This document shows, piece by piece, positions 1 through 9,248 of a stretch of DNA of 64,000 nucleotides. The number at the start of each line of letters is the position of its first letter. Position 1 is the stretch's first letter. The position numbers and the translations under genes were made by a program. This DNA comes from Mixta calida (GTDB lineage Bacteria; Pseudomonadota; Gammaproteobacteria; Enterobacterales; Enterobacteriaceae): contig NZ_CP026378.1 of assembly GCF_002953215.1 (NCBI RefSeq), positions 2,400,540 to 2,464,539 of the forward strand, written 5' to 3'. The notes under the pieces were generated by a model. That model was not told the DNA's origin, searched no databases, and saw only the letters and a list, made by a program, of their open reading frames with translations.

Positions 1-168
1 GCGACGAAAACCAGCGGCAAAGCTAAACGCGCTGCACGTCCGGCTAAATATAAGTACGTTGATGAAAATGGCGAAACGAAAACCTGGACCGGCCAGGGCC
101 GCACGCCTGCGGTAATCAAGAAAGCCATTGAAGAGGAAGGCAAACAGCTGGACGATTTTCTGCTGTAA
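1..168 (+). CDS. hns: H-NS nucleoid protein, C-terminal part (5' end outside window)
   Basis: The first 56 codons of the window, open at the left edge, encode the C-terminal DNA-binding domain of the nucleoid-structuring and xenogeneic-silencing protein H-NS. The translation contains the AT-hook-like core TWTGQGRTP followed by the usual ending [11 protein letters not shown] binds curved AT-rich DNA and represses many horizontally acquired genes. The gene is convergent with uge and ends just before a strong hairpin terminator. In E. coli hns lies beside galU in the same region, so the neighbourhood agrees. The N-terminal oligomerisation domain cannot be judged because it is outside the window. 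Confidence 0.95.
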   Translation, partial: ATKTSGKAKRAARPAKYKYVDENGETKTWTGQGRTPAVIKKAIEEEGKQLDDFLL

Positions 169-191
169 TTCCTGTTCAGGGTGCTTCTCTT

Positions 192-219
192 AACCCCATT
201 TAGCGATGGGGTTTTTTAT
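192..219 (+). terminator. hns terminator
   Basis: Eight-base-pair stem AACCCCAT/ATGGGGTT (192-199 and 206-213) with a short loop, followed by a run of T. It lies 23 bp after the hns stop codon and is a standard intrinsic terminator. Confidence 0.85.
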
Positions 220-260
220 TGGTCATTTTGTTGTACTTAGTTTCACCAGGCCACACCCAT

Positions 261-291
261 AAAAAAAGGAAGCCAGCGGCTTCCTTTTTTT
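261..291. terminator. bidirectional terminator between hns and uge
   Basis: A 14-bp perfect inverted repeat (261-274 with 278-291) with a 3-nt loop, having an A run on the left and a T run on the right. It can stop transcription from both sides, mainly the uge operon arriving on the minus strand. Confidence 0.85.
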
Positions 292-310
292 ATATCTGAG
301 ATTATACCTC

Positions 311-1315
311 TCAAACGTTATAAAACGCCCGGTACCACTCTACAAAGCGTTTAATACCCTCTTCCACGCCCGTCTGCGGTTTAAAGCCGATAACGTCAAA
401 CAGCGCCTGCGTATCCGCGCTGGTTTCCAGCACGTCGCCTGGCTGCATCGGCAGCATATTTTTACGCGCCTGCATGCCTAACGCCTTCTCCAGCGCTTCG
501 ATATAAGCCATCAAGGTTACCGGCTGACTGTTACCGATATTATAAACCCGATACGGCGCCGAGCTGGTGGCTGGAGAGCCTGTCTCTACCGTCCAGTTTT
601 CATCCTTTTGGGGAATGACGTCCTGAAGACGGAAGATCGACTCGGTAATATCATCTATATAGGTAAAGTCTCTGCGCATTTCGCCGTTGTTATAAACGTC
701 AATACTTTCACCCGCAATAATAGCGCGAGTGAATTTAAACAGCGCCATATCAGGACGGCCCCACGGACCATATACGGTAAAGAAACGCAGCCCGGTGGTA
801 GGAATGCCATACAGATGCGAATAAGTATGGGACATCAGCTCATTGGCTTTTTTCGTCGCGGCATAAAGCGATACCGGATGGTCGACGCTGTCGTCGGTTG
901 AGAACGGCATTTTCCGATTCAGGCCATAAACCGAACTGGACGAGGCGTACAACAAGTGTTCGATTTTATGGTGACGGCAACCTTCAAGAATATTGAGATG
1001 GCCGATAAGATTGGCATCGGCATAGGCGTGGGGGTTATCAATGGAATAACGCACTCCGGCCTGGGCGCCCAGATGGATAACGCGCTGGAAACGCTGTTCG
1101 GCGAACAGTGACGCTATTGCATCACGATCGGCTAAATCGCATTCAATAAAAGTGAAATCTGAAGAAGTGATTTGATTAAGACGGGCACGTTTAAGATTTA
1201 CATCGTAATAATCATTCAGGTTGTCGATGCCGACAACCTGGTGACCGGCCGACAGGAGGCGTTGGGTAACGTGAAAACCAATAAATCCTGCCGCGCCGGT
1301 AACCAGATAGTTCAT
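311..1315 (-). CDS. uge: UDP-glucuronate 4-epimerase-type NAD-dependent epimerase
   Basis: A 334-aa extended short-chain dehydrogenase/reductase. The NAD-binding GAAGFIG motif is at residues 7-13, the serine cluster SSSS at 125-128, and the catalytic pair YxxxK at Y151/K155. The insertion with GVRYSIDNP and DMALFKF resembles bacterial enzymes that interconvert UDP-glucuronate and UDP-galacturonate (Uge, Gla, LpsL) rather than GalE. It is the last gene of galU-ugd-uge, so the operon would run UDP-glucose, UDP-glucuronate, UDP-galacturonate, feeding LPS core or capsule or exopolysaccharide. Only 14 bp separate it from ugd. Substrate is inferred from context and similarity; a UDP-glucose/galactose epimerase role cannot be excluded. 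Confidence 0.85.
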   Translation of the reverse strand: MNYLVTGAAGFIGFHVTQRLLSAGHQVVGIDNLNDYYDVNLKRARLNQITSSDFTFIECDLADRDAIASLFAEQRFQRVIHLGAQAGVRYSIDNPHAYADANLIGHLNILEGCRHHKIEHLLYASSSSVYGLNRKMPFSTDDSVDHPVSLYAATKKANELMSHTYSHLYGIPTTGLRFFTVYGPWGRPDMALFKFTRAIIAGESIDVYNNGEMRRDFTYIDDITESIFRLQDVIPQKDENWTVETGSPATSSAPYRVYNIGNSQPVTLMAYIEALEKALGMQARKNMLPMQPGDVLETSADTQALFDVIGFKPQTGVEEGIKRFVEWYRAFYNV

Positions 1316-1329
1316 ATTTTCCCCATTAA

Positions 1330-2670
1330 TTATGCAATTTGAATAGACGCTCCGCGGCCAATTGCATAATAAACAAAACCGCGTTTGCTGATTCTTTCTG
1401 GATCATACAGGTTACGACCATCAAAAATCACGGGTTGTTTTAATGAGTTTTTAATAACGTCAAAGTCTGGCGCGCGGAAGTTCTGCCATTCGGTACAAAT
1501 AACCAGCGCATCAGCACCCTGCAGCGCCGCTTCTTTGGTCCCCATCAGCTTCAGGTCTTCACGGTGGCCGTAAATACGCTGAGCTTCATCCATCGCTTCC
1601 GGGTCAAATGCCTGCACCGTCGCGCCAGCGGCCCACAGCGTCTCCATCAGGACGCGGCTGGAGGCTTCACGCATATCGTCGGTGTTTGGTTTAAACGCCA
1701 GCCCCCACAGCGCGAAGGTCTTTCCTTTCAGATCGTCGCCGAAGTGACGTTTAATAAAGCCTGGCAGCTTCATTTTCTGATCGTCGTTGACATCTTCTAC
1801 TGCCTGCAGCAGACGCGGTTTATAACCGATATTTTCCGCCGTACGGATCAGCGCCTGCACATCTTTCGGGAAGCAGGAACCGCCGTAACCGCAGCCCGGA
1901 TAGATAAAGTGGTAGCCGATGCGGGAATCGGAACCGATGCCCTGACGTACTTTTTCTATATCCGCGCCCAGGCGCTCTGCGAGGTTAGAAATCTCGTTCA
2001 TAAAGCTGATTTTCGTCGCCAGCATGCAGTTAGCGGCGTACTTGGTCAGCTCTGCACTGCGGATATCCATCAGGATCAGGCGATCGTGGTTGCGGTTGAA
2101 CGGCTCATACAGCTCGCGCAGCAGCTCCACCACTTCTTCATTATCAGTACCCACGACGATACGCTCAGGACGCATACAGTCACTAACCGCCGCGCCTTCT
2201 TTCAGGAACTCCGGGTTAGAGACCACGTCGAAGGTCAGATCGACGCCGCGCGCCTGCAGGGTTTCCTGCATCACGCCGCGTACGCGGTCAGCGGTGCCCA
2301 CCGGCACGGTCGATTTATCCAGCACGACTTTATGCTCATTCATATGCTGAGCAATAGTGCGGGCGACGGCGGTGACATATTTCAGATCGGCAGAACCATC
2401 CTCGTCCGGCGGCGTACCTACGGCGATGAACTGCATCACGCCGTGATTTACGCCCTCTTCGGCATTGGTAGTGAAGTTCAGACGGCCCGCTTCGTAGTTT
2501 TGCTTAACCAGCGGCGTCAAACCTGGTTCATAAATAGGAATGATCCCTTTCTTCAGATTTTCGACTTTCTTTTCGTCGACATCAATACAAAGAACGTCAT
2601 GTCCGACTTCGGCCAATACCGCAGCCTGAACCAGACCCACATAGCCGATACCAAATACGGTGACTTTCAT
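1330..2670 (-). CDS. ugd: UDP-glucose 6-dehydrogenase
   Basis: A 446-aa cytosolic enzyme that oxidises UDP-glucose to UDP-glucuronate with two NAD+. The Rossmann motif GIGYVG starts at residue 7; the catalytic cysteine is C266 in GGSCFPKD. The length of about 446 aa and the N-terminus differ from E. coli K-12 Ugd (388 aa), so this belongs to the longer subclass found in Pseudomonas, Serratia and similar bacteria. It lies between galU and uge on one strand with gaps of 24 and 14 bp, so the three are probably one operon. UDP-glucuronate is also the precursor of aminoarabinose and acidic polysaccharides. Confidence 0.93.
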   Translation of the reverse strand: MKVTVFGIGYVGLVQAAVLAEVGHDVLCIDVDEKKVENLKKGIIPIYEPGLTPLVKQNYEAGRLNFTTNAEEGVNHGVMQFIAVGTPPDEDGSADLKYVTAVARTIAQHMNEHKVVLDKSTVPVGTADRVRGVMQETLQARGVDLTFDVVSNPEFLKEGAAVSDCMRPERIVVGTDNEEVVELLRELYEPFNRNHDRLILMDIRSAELTKYAANCMLATKISFMNEISNLAERLGADIEKVRQGIGSDSRIGYHFIYPGCGYGGSCFPKDVQALIRTAENIGYKPRLLQAVEDVNDDQKMKLPGFIKRHFGDDLKGKTFALWGLAFKPNTDDMREASSRVLMETLWAAGATVQAFDPEAMDEAQRIYGHREDLKLMGTKEAALQGADALVICTEWQNFRAPDFDVIKNSLKQPVIFDGRNLYDPERISKRGFVYYAIGRGASIQIA

Positions 2671-2694
2671 TGCGTTATCCTGTTGCTGTGTGAA

Positions 2695-3603
2695 TTACTT
2701 TTTATTTTCAACGGTATCATTCAGCCACTGTTTGAAATCATTGCCCAGTGACGGATGACGCAGGCCATATTCTACGAAAGCCTGCATATAACCCAGCTTG
2801 TTGCCGCAGTCATGGCTGATCCCTTTCAGGTGATAAGCCTCAACCGTTTCTTTTTCCATCAGCATGGCGATAGAGTCGGTCAGCTGAACTTCGCCGCCTG
2901 CGCCCGGAGGCGTTTTAGCCAGCAGAGGCCAAATGTCGGCAGACAGTACATAGCGGCCAACGACGGCCAGATTGGACGGCGCTTCGCTCGCCTTCGGTTT
3001 TTCCACTACGCCTACCATCGGCGCGCTGTCGCCAGGCTGCAGCTCTGCGCCCTGGCAATCAACCACGCCGTAAGCGGTCACATCAGCTACCGGCTCAACC
3101 ATAATCTGACTACGGCCGCTTTCCTCGAATCGGTTCAGCATTTCCGCAAGGTTATCTTTGGTTGGGTTGGATTCGTACTCGTCGATAATGACGTCAGGCA
3201 GAATCACCGCAACCGGCTCGTCGCCCACTAACGGATGCGCGCACATTACCGCATGGCCCAGACCTTTAGCTATGCCCTGACGAACCTGCATGATGGTCAC
3301 GTGCGGCGGACAGATGGACTGGATTTCATCCAGCAGCTGACGCTTAACGCGTTTTTCCAGCATCGCCTCCAGCTCAAAACTGGTATCAAAATGGTTCTCA
3401 ATGGAGTTTTTAGAAGAGTGCGTAACCAGCACAATCTCATTAATCCCGGCAGCGATACATTCGTTAACGACATACTGAATTAACGGCTTATCAACCAGCG
3501 GCAACATTTCTTTTGGAATGGCTTTGGTTGCGGGCAGCATACGCGTCCCCAAACCGGCAACAGGGATTACCGCTTTTTTTACTTTTGACTTATAGGCAGA
3601 CAT
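2695..3603 (-). CDS. galU: UTP-glucose-1-phosphate uridylyltransferase
   Basis: 302 aa, the same length as E. coli GalU. It makes UDP-glucose from UTP and glucose-1-phosphate. The nucleotide-binding signature [19 protein letters not shown] is at residues 17-35, and the family motifs VEKP and GEVQLTDSI are present. It is the first gene of the galU-ugd-uge operon, so the pathway substrate is made at the promoter-proximal end. The hns-galU-rssB neighbourhood is as in E. coli, except that ugd and uge replace the direct galU-hns junction. Confidence 0.96.
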   Translation of the reverse strand: MSAYKSKVKKAVIPVAGLGTRMLPATKAIPKEMLPLVDKPLIQYVVNECIAAGINEIVLVTHSSKNSIENHFDTSFELEAMLEKRVKRQLLDEIQSICPPHVTIMQVRQGIAKGLGHAVMCAHPLVGDEPVAVILPDVIIDEYESNPTKDNLAEMLNRFEESGRSQIMVEPVADVTAYGVVDCQGAELQPGDSAPMVGVVEKPKASEAPSNLAVVGRYVLSADIWPLLAKTPPGAGGEVQLTDSIAMLMEKETVEAYHLKGISHDCGNKLGYMQAFVEYGLRHPSLGNDFKQWLNDTVENKK

Positions 3604-3798
3604 TAAGATACCTCTCTTATAGGCCGTTCAAGTTAATACTTGATATGTCGATTTAAAAAACGAAACGAGTATATCAGCTCAGGGCCGCCGGATTTATCCT
3701 GGATAAGATGATTCCGGCGAAATTAAGATTATTACCCAAGTGTAAAACGTATAGTCGCAACTGTCTGCGAGACGCAAAAAATAAAAAGCATTCGCTTA
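3604..3798. promoter_or_regulatory. galU promoter region
   Basis: About 195 bp between rssB and galU with AT-rich stretches. The galU operon promoter and the end of the rssAB transcript must lie here, but I cannot assign exact elements. Confidence 0.4.
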
Positions 3799-4812
3799 TT
3801 ATTCAGGCGACAACATCAGCCGCAACCGCCCTCCATTGCCCCACACCTGGCATTGCCAAGCGCTACCCTGCTGGCTAATTTGATTGAGATGTGTACTACC
3901 GAGCGTACCTAAAGGCACACCGTTATTGAGCTGTATTTCTTGCCCGCCGATGTTTAGCGTTGCGTTTAAGCCTGCCGAGACCAGAATCAGGTTTTTATAC
4001 GGCTGGTGATAATAGCCGACTAATAATGGAAACTGCCCTTTAAGATTAGCCTGACGCAATAACAGATTAACCTGTTTCAATACGCTGTTTAATTCAGGCA
4101 AGCGCTGTTTTTGACCAGAGAGCTGTTCCTGCAACAGACCATTGAATAGCGCGCGCAGCAGCAGCGCGGCCAGCACGCCGTTATCGCCGGCGCGCGTCAC
4201 GTCGAGGCAGTAAAAGGCGAGATCTTTGTCCGATAGCGCAGCGATATCCAGGACCAGCCCCGGCTGTTCCGCCATCGTCAGCTGACGATAGTTGATACGG
4301 CAGTTGGCGATAGTTTGCTGAACCGGCGGCTGCAGCTGCTTAAGCAGCTTAGCGGCCGCGGTCGGATCGCTGACCAGCGCGTCCCAGTCCTGAAACAGCT
4401 GTTCTTCTTCTTCAACCTGCGAAGTAAACATTGAGGGATAGAGGCACTCGTAGACCGCTTCGCGCAGGCGCTCCATATCTTTAATCGGCTTAAGCAATAC
4501 ATCCTGCACGCCAAGACGCAGGACATGCGCGATATCGGACATCTGCTCCGTAGCGGAGATGACCAGAATGGGAACCTGATTGCCGCGTGTGCGTAAGTGT
4601 TCCACCAGCTTAATGCCGTTCATACGCGGCATTTCCAGATCGCAAATCAGCAGATCGGGCTGGTGAAAGCGCAACGTTTCGATTGCATCAAGACCATCGC
4701 TGGCGACAAGGAGTTGAGCGCCAAGCGAATATAAGTAATTTTCCAGCAGGGAACGAAAAACGACCTCATCCTCTACGATCAGGATCTGTTTTCCAGTTAA
4801 TGGTTTTTCCAT
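3799..4812 (-). CDS. rssB: RssB, sigma-S proteolysis adaptor and response regulator
   Basis: 337 aa, matching E. coli RssB/Hnr. An N-terminal receiver domain has the phospho-acceptor D58 in ICDLEMPRMNG and the conserved K in LLKPIKD. The C-terminal half corresponds to the degenerate PP2C-like domain. RssB binds RpoS and delivers it to ClpXP, keeping sigma-S low during growth. It follows rssA by about 100 bp on the same strand, as in E. coli. Confidence 0.94.
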   Translation of the reverse strand: MEKPLTGKQILIVEDEVVFRSLLENYLYSLGAQLLVASDGLDAIETLRFHQPDLLICDLEMPRMNGIKLVEHLRTRGNQVPILVISATEQMSDIAHVLRLGVQDVLLKPIKDMERLREAVYECLYPSMFTSQVEEEEQLFQDWDALVSDPTAAAKLLKQLQPPVQQTIANCRINYRQLTMAEQPGLVLDIAALSDKDLAFYCLDVTRAGDNGVLAALLLRALFNGLLQEQLSGQKQRLPELNSVLKQVNLLLRQANLKGQFPLLVGYYHQPYKNLILVSAGLNATLNIGGQEIQLNNGVPLGTLGSTHLNQISQQGSAWQCQVWGNGGRLRLMLSPE

Positions 4813-4912
4813 TGTTTCCCCCCGTCAGCCAGATAATTCAATAGTGGTCCAGGATGCGCACTTGTGCCTGTCAGAATTGCCTGAAGTAACATGTGTGATT
4901 GACCCATTTTCA

Positions 4913-5815
4913 TTACCGGCTTCGTACTAACGGTAATAATTCATCCATTTTCTTCTCAACTGCCGCCTGTCCGGCGGCAATCGCTTCCTCTGCACGGTGA
5001 AAATCAAGCGTACTGATTTGGGGACAATAAGGTTGTAGTAAAACATCCGGCGGGTCCCCCGCCATACGGTTGCGTTTCAAACGGTTTTCCAGCACCTGAA
5101 TTGAGGTGGTCATGATTTCCATCGCGCCGGGCGAAAGCATCGTGCGCCGCTGCGTCAGACGCTGCGCAAGGTGATGACGTAACCGGGCGCGCCAGGAGGT
5201 CATCTCTGTTTCCGGCGCCGTTTGCGCGGGCGACGCGGAGAGAAGATCCTGCTGCATTAAGTGCGCATCGTGCTGTAAATCGACGGCGATAACAATATCT
5301 GCTCCCAGCGCGCGGGTTAGCGATATCGGCACCGGATTAACCACCGCGCCATCCACCAGCCAGTAACCGTTATGGCCGACCGGCGGCAACAGCCCTGGCA
5401 TACTGCAGGAGGCGCGCAGAGCCTGATGTAAATCGCCTTCGGTCAGCCACAGCTCGCGTCCGGTGCTCAGATTAGTGGCAACGGCGCCAAAACGTATATG
5501 ACACTGTTCGATAGACTCATCGGGCATCAAACGCCGAATATGGTTGAATACGCGATTTCCGCGTAGCAAACCGCCTCGCCGCCATGAAAAATCCATCAAC
5601 CGAATCACATCCCAGTAACTGAACGACCTTACCCACTTTTCCAGCAGCGGCAGCCGACCGGTCGCGCTCGCGGCCCCGACCAGAGCGCCAACGGAGCAAC
5701 CAGCAATAACGTCAACCTGAATACCCGCCCGCTCCAGCGCATTAATTACACCGATGTGCGCCCATCCCTTGGCGGCGCCGGAACCTAGCGCCAGTCCAAT
5801 TTTAACCTGTCTCAT
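4913..5815 (-). CDS. rssA: RssA, patatin-like phospholipase family protein
   Basis: 300 aa with the patatin-type Ser-Asp dyad: S41 in GCSVG (39-43) and D155 in DGA. A glycine-rich oxyanion region GSGAAKGW is at 11-18. It is the upstream partner of rssB; in E. coli rssA carries a promoter for the pair. Lipid acyl-hydrolase activity is known for the fold, but the physiological substrate is not settled. It is divergent from ychJ. Confidence 0.92.
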   Translation of the reverse strand: MRQVKIGLALGSGAAKGWAHIGVINALERAGIQVDVIAGCSVGALVGAASATGRLPLLEKWVRSFSYWDVIRLMDFSWRRGGLLRGNRVFNHIRRLMPDESIEQCHIRFGAVATNLSTGRELWLTEGDLHQALRASCSMPGLLPPVGHNGYWLVDGAVVNPVPISLTRALGADIVIAVDLQHDAHLMQQDLLSASPAQTAPETEMTSWRARLRHHLAQRLTQRRTMLSPGAMEIMTTSIQVLENRLKRNRMAGDPPDVLLQPYCPQISTLDFHRAEEAIAAGQAAVEKKMDELLPLVRSR

Positions 5816-5924
5816 TGCATTCCTGTATTAACCCTTCTTCACTGAATGGCGTCAAACGCCAGGGTCAGATAACATAACGTAAAATAACGTCTTTAGCCCT
5901 GTTATTGCAAAACCTGGAGTCAAC

Positions 5925-6383
5925 GTGTCTGAAAACTGTCCATGCTGCAGCGGATTGCAGTATAGCCTATGTTGCGGTCGCTATCTAAGTGGCGATTATA
6001 TTCCCTCTACCTCGGAAGCGTTAATGCGCTCGCGCTATACAGCATACAGCCAGCGAAACGTCGATTACCTGCTGGCCACCTGGCACAGTACGCACCGCAC
6101 GGCGCAGCTGCGCCAGGCATTGTCTGAAAGTTTTGCTCATACCGAATGGCAAGGTTTGAGGGTTATCGCCTGCGAATCTGGAGGCGATGATGATGAGGCT
6201 TATGTGACATTTTTTGCGCGTTACCGCGAAAACCAGCGTTCCGGCGCGGTTCATGAACGTTCGCGCTTTGTCCGTGAGGATCAACGCTGGTACTATATTG
6301 ACGGAACCGCGCCACAGGTGGGTCGAAATGACCGCTGTCCCTGTGGCTCCGAAAAAAAATACAAAAAATGTTGCGGCCAGTAA
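5925..6383 (+). CDS. ychJ: YchJ, SEC-C motif protein
   Basis: 152 aa with zinc-binding SEC-C-type cysteine clusters at both ends: [13 protein letters not shown] near the N-terminus and [13 protein letters not shown] at the C-terminus, around an NTF2-like middle. The start is GTG at 5925, preceded by CTGGAG at a good distance. SEC-C motifs also occur in SecA and bind zinc and nucleic acid or protein; the function of YchJ is unknown. The order rssA/ychJ/purU matches E. coli. Confidence 0.9.
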   Translation: MSENCPCCSGLQYSLCCGRYLSGDYIPSTSEALMRSRYTAYSQRNVDYLLATWHSTHRTAQLRQALSESFAHTEWQGLRVIACESGGDDDEAYVTFFARYRENQRSGAVHERSRFVREDQRWYYIDGTAPQVGRNDRCPCGSEKKYKKCCGQ

Positions 6384-6437
6384 CGCTGGCACCATTCAGA
6401 TTCACCGCTATCTCGCTTCGACAGGATCGATAACTCA

Positions 6438-7286
6438 ATGCAAGCGCAAAATTTACAACGCAAAGTACTACGCACCATCTGCCCTGACGCCAAGGGCCTT
6501 ATCGCCAAGATCACCAACATTTGCTACAAGCACGAGCTGAACATCGTCCAGAACAATGAGTTCGTCGATCACCGCACCGGTCGCTTCTTTATGCGCACCG
6601 AGCTGGAAGGCATTTTCAATGACGCCACGCTGCTGGCCGATCTCGACGGCGCGCTGCCGCAAGGCTCGGTGCGCGAACTCCAGTGCGCCGGACGGCGTCG
6701 CGTGGTCATTCTGGTCACCAAAGAGGCGCACTGCCTTGGCGATCTGCTGATGAAAAGCGCGTTTGGTGGGCTGGATATGGAGATTGCGGCGGTTATCGGC
6801 AACCACGACACGCTGCGCTCGCTGGTGGAACGCTTCGATATTCCTTTCGTTCTGGTCAGTCATGAAGGCCTGACGCGCGAAGAGCACGACAATAAAATGG
6901 CGGAGCAGATCGATCGTTATCAGCCCGATTATGTGGTGCTGGCGAAATATATGCGCGTGCTGACCCCAGCATTCGTTCAGCGCTATCCCAACCAGATCAT
7001 CAATATTCACCACTCTTTCCTGCCCGCGTTTATCGGCGCGCGGCCTTATCACCAGGCGTACGAGCGCGGCGTGAAAATCATCGGCGCCACGGCGCATTAT
7101 GTTAATGACAACCTCGACGAAGGTCCGATCATTATGCAGGATGTGATTAACGTCGATCACAGCTATACCGCGGAAGAGATGATGCGCGCCGGACGCGATG
7201 TAGAAAAAAATGTGCTGAGCCGCGCCCTGTATAAAGTGCTGGGCCAGCGCGTGTTTGTTTACGGCAACCGCACGATCATTCTTTAA
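6438..7286 (+). CDS. purU: Formyltetrahydrofolate deformylase
   Basis: 282 aa. An N-terminal ACT-type regulatory domain (about residues 8-85) is followed by the formyltransferase-fold catalytic domain with NIHHSFLPAF, then HYVNDNLDEGPII holding the catalytic Asp. It hydrolyses 10-formyl-THF to formate and THF, supplying formate for PurT and balancing one-carbon units. In E. coli it is activated by methionine and inhibited by glycine. It ends in a two-part terminator before the tRNA-Tyr operon. Confidence 0.95.
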   Translation: MQAQNLQRKVLRTICPDAKGLIAKITNICYKHELNIVQNNEFVDHRTGRFFMRTELEGIFNDATLLADLDGALPQGSVRELQCAGRRRVVILVTKEAHCLGDLLMKSAFGGLDMEIAAVIGNHDTLRSLVERFDIPFVLVSHEGLTREEHDNKMAEQIDRYQPDYVVLAKYMRVLTPAFVQRYPNQIINIHHSFLPAFIGARPYHQAYERGVKIIGATAHYVNDNLDEGPIIMQDVINVDHSYTAEEMMRAGRDVEKNVLSRALYKVLGQRVFVYGNRTIIL

Positions 7287-7293
7287 GAGCGAC

Positions 7294-7355
7294 GGCGTCG
7301 GTTGCTCAGCAAACCGACGCCATGAATAAAAAAGCGTCGAACGATACGCTTTTTT
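7294..7355 (+). terminator. tandem hairpins after purU
   Basis: A 10-bp stem GGCGTCGGTT/AACCGACGCC (7294-7303, 7312-7321) is followed by a second hairpin AAAAAAGCGT/ACGCTTTTTT (7328-7337, 7346-7355) with a T run. Together they look like the purU terminator, insulating the tRNA operon. Confidence 0.8.
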
Positions 7356-7366
7356 CCCCTGGGCGC

Positions 7367-7403
7367 TTTACAGCATCGATTCATTTGGTATGATGCGCCC
7401 CGC
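7367..7403 (+). promoter_or_regulatory. tyrT promoter with GC-rich discriminator
   Basis: The -35 TTTACA (7367-7372) and -10 TATGAT (7389-7394) are 16 bp apart and followed by the discriminator GCGCCCCGC (7395-7403). The E. coli tyrT promoter has the same hexamers and discriminator, which give growth-rate and stringent (ppGpp) control. Transcription would start about 25 bp before the first tRNA. Confidence 0.85.
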
Positions 7404-7428
7404 TTTCAGGCAATATGTCCTGACCCGT

Positions 7429-7513
<85 letters not shown>

Positions 7514-7623
7514 CTCTTCTTTAACAGAAGAAAGATGAGCAAGCCGGTAATAAAGGCGAACTTTGGGTTATGCGGCAGTTGACGAGATGGAAAGCGACAA
7601 TCATTATCTGAACAGAATGACCT

Positions 7624-7690
<67 letters not shown>

Positions 7691-7708
<18 letters not shown>

Positions 7709-7804
7709 TCTTCGCATTACGCACCACACTCCCTTTATTAATAAAGTTGCATCTTCCCGTTGGGAGAAGGTGAGAAGCTTCGACAAGGTTCGCGTCGAGC
7801 AACG
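7691..7804 (+). repeat. tyrT downstream repeat, copy 1 (starts in tRNA 3' end)
   Basis: This about 114-bp unit begins with the last 18 nt of tRNA-Tyr (ATCCTTCTCCCACCACCA), continues with CTTCGCATTACG and an ATTAATAAAG stretch, and ends GTCGAGCAACG. It recurs at 7857-7971 with one indel and a few substitutions; the period is 166 bp. E. coli tyrT is likewise followed by about 178-bp repeats that each restart with the tRNA 3' end and yield the rtT RNA. Confidence 0.85.
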
Positions 7805-7856
7805 CGAGACAACGTGCGCAGCACGGCCCGCAGGGCGAGGAGCGCAGCGACGAGTC

Positions 7857-7971
7857 ATCCTTCTCCCACCACCATCTTCGCATTACGCACCACACTCCCT
7901 TTTATTAATAAAGCTGCATCTTCCCGTTGGGAGAAGGTGAGAAGCTTCGACAAGATTCGCGTCGAGCAACG
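7857..7971 (+). repeat. tyrT downstream repeat, copy 2
   Basis: A second copy of the unit starting at 7691, again opening with ATCCTTCTCCCACCACCA, a tRNA-Tyr 3' tail without the rest of the tRNA. The 52 bp between the copies are GC-rich. The 7.97-8.08 kb stretch to xthA holds no further repeat that I can see. Confidence 0.85.
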
Positions 7972-8079
7972 CTGTTCCCTGTCGTTTACCGCCCGTGCCC
8001 CGCGCCGCCGCTTCCCGTGACATTCTTAACCTACTTCTGTTAACATCCTGCCATCTTTTTACCAAGTAGTTGCCGCAAT

Positions 8080-8886
8080 ATGAAATTCATCTCTTTTAAT
8101 ATCAACGGGCTGCGCGCTCGTCCTCACCAGCTTGAAGCGATCATCGCCCAGCACAATCCTGATGTCATTGGCCTGCAGGAAACCAAAGTGCACGATGATA
8201 TGTTTCCACTGGAAGAGGTCAGCAAGCTGGGCTATCACGTCTTTTATCACGGACAGAAAAGCCACTATGGCGTCGCGCTGCTGACGCGTGAGATGCCGGT
8301 TAAGGTGCAACGCGGTTTCCCTGATGACGATGAAGAGGCGCAGCGCCGTCTGATCATGGCAGAGATCCCTGCGCCGTCAGGCAATATCACCGTGATTAAC
8401 GGCTATTTTCCACAGGGCGAAAGTCGTGAGCATCCCACCAAGTTTCCGGCGAAAGAGAAGTTTTACCGCGACCTGCAAAGCTACCTGGAAAATCACCTGA
8501 CGGCAGACGATCGCATCGTTGTTATGGGCGATATGAATATCAGCAGCACCGATCTTGATATCGGCATTGGCGAAGATAGCCGTAAGCGCTGGTTGCGCAC
8601 CGGCAAATGTTCCTTCCTGCCGGAAGAACGGGAGTGGATGGCGCGCCTGCTGAGCTGGGGGCTGGTGGATACCTGGCGCGCAGCGAATCCCGACTGCGCC
8701 GATCGTTTCTCCTGGTTTGATTACCGTTCCAGAGGGTTTGATGACAATCGCGGCCTGCGCATCGATCTGCTGCTGGCGACCCGCGTCCTGGCGGAGCGCT
8801 GCGTGGCGACCGGCATTGATTATGATATTCGCGCTATGGAAAAACCGTCCGACCACGCGCCGATTTGGGCTGAATTCAGCGTGTAA
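8080..8886 (+). CDS. xthA: Exonuclease III
   Basis: 268 aa, exactly the E. coli length. All catalytic residues of the AP endonuclease/3'-5' exonuclease are at their E. coli numbers: E34, D151, N153 and H259 in [11 protein letters not shown]. It repairs abasic sites and 3'-blocked ends. It is a single gene after the tyrT repeats and convergent with ynjH. Confidence 0.97.
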   Translation: MKFISFNINGLRARPHQLEAIIAQHNPDVIGLQETKVHDDMFPLEEVSKLGYHVFYHGQKSHYGVALLTREMPVKVQRGFPDDDEEAQRRLIMAEIPAPSGNITVINGYFPQGESREHPTKFPAKEKFYRDLQSYLENHLTADDRIVVMGDMNISSTDLDIGIGEDSRKRWLRTGKCSFLPEEREWMARLLSWGLVDTWRAANPDCADRFSWFDYRSRGFDDNRGLRIDLLLATRVLAERCVATGIDYDIRAMEKPSDHAPIWAEFSV

Positions 8887-8893
8887 AAAAAGA

Positions 8894-8919
8894 GGCGCTG
8901 CGACGCTGGTCGCAACGCC
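8894..8919 (-). terminator. terminator of topB-ynjH
   Basis: An 11-bp imperfect stem (8894-8904 with 8909-8919, one mismatch). Read on the minus strand it is followed by CTCTTTTTTT, so it fits the end of the ynjH transcript; it may also serve xthA weakly. Confidence 0.6.
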
Positions 8920-8924
8920 TGCGC

Positions 8925-9248
8925 TTATTTTACGATACGCCAGATTAAATTATTGGTGCCGAGAGATTTCTCATCGCGCACGCACTGCAGCAGCACATCT
9001 TCCGCTTTGACTACCGCGCCTTCGGAGTAGCTGCGGTTTTCATAGGTGCAGCAGTGCAAACAGGGCGGGCTGGATGAATTTTGCCCCTGAGTCCAGACTT
9101 CGGGCGGCATATCCACCACCACGTCGCTGTTACTTGTCGAGCCGCCATTATTGCCCGAACCATAATCGCCCGAGCCGTAATCATGCCGGTGCGCCTGTGC
9201 CGCCGTAGCGACCAGCAGCATCAGCGCCATGCCCCATGCCAGTTTCAT
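8925..9248 (-). CDS. ynjH: YnjH-like secreted protein (DUF1496)
   Basis: 107 aa with a Sec signal peptide (hydrophobic core MALMLLVATAAQA), a Gly/Ser/Asn-rich linker, then the DUF1496 core with CLHCCTYENRSYSEGAVVKAEDVLLQC shared with E. coli YnjH (listed here only as key residues: the CxxCC cluster, YSEGAV and LLQC). The cysteines suggest disulfides or metal in the periplasm; function unknown. Its ATG overlaps the TAA of topB (TAATG), so translation is coupled. In E. coli ynjH is also next to topB. Confidence 0.85.
   Translation of the reverse strand: MKLAWGMALMLLVATAAQAHRHDYGSGDYGSGNNGGSTSNSDVVVDMPPEVWTQGQNSSSPPCLHCCTYENRSYSEGAVVKAEDVLLQCVRDEKSLGTNNLIWRIVK

Noticed and set aside
1564-2751. 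Long plus-strand frame of 395 codons opposite ugd
   Set aside because: It is antisense to a clearly conserved enzyme, lacks a ribosome binding site and recognisable domains, and is a by-product of GC-rich codon use. The same holds for the long frames opposite topB (9719-10774), purU (6468-7160), prkA (21463-22425), fadD (43410-44252) and yoaA (46905-47795).
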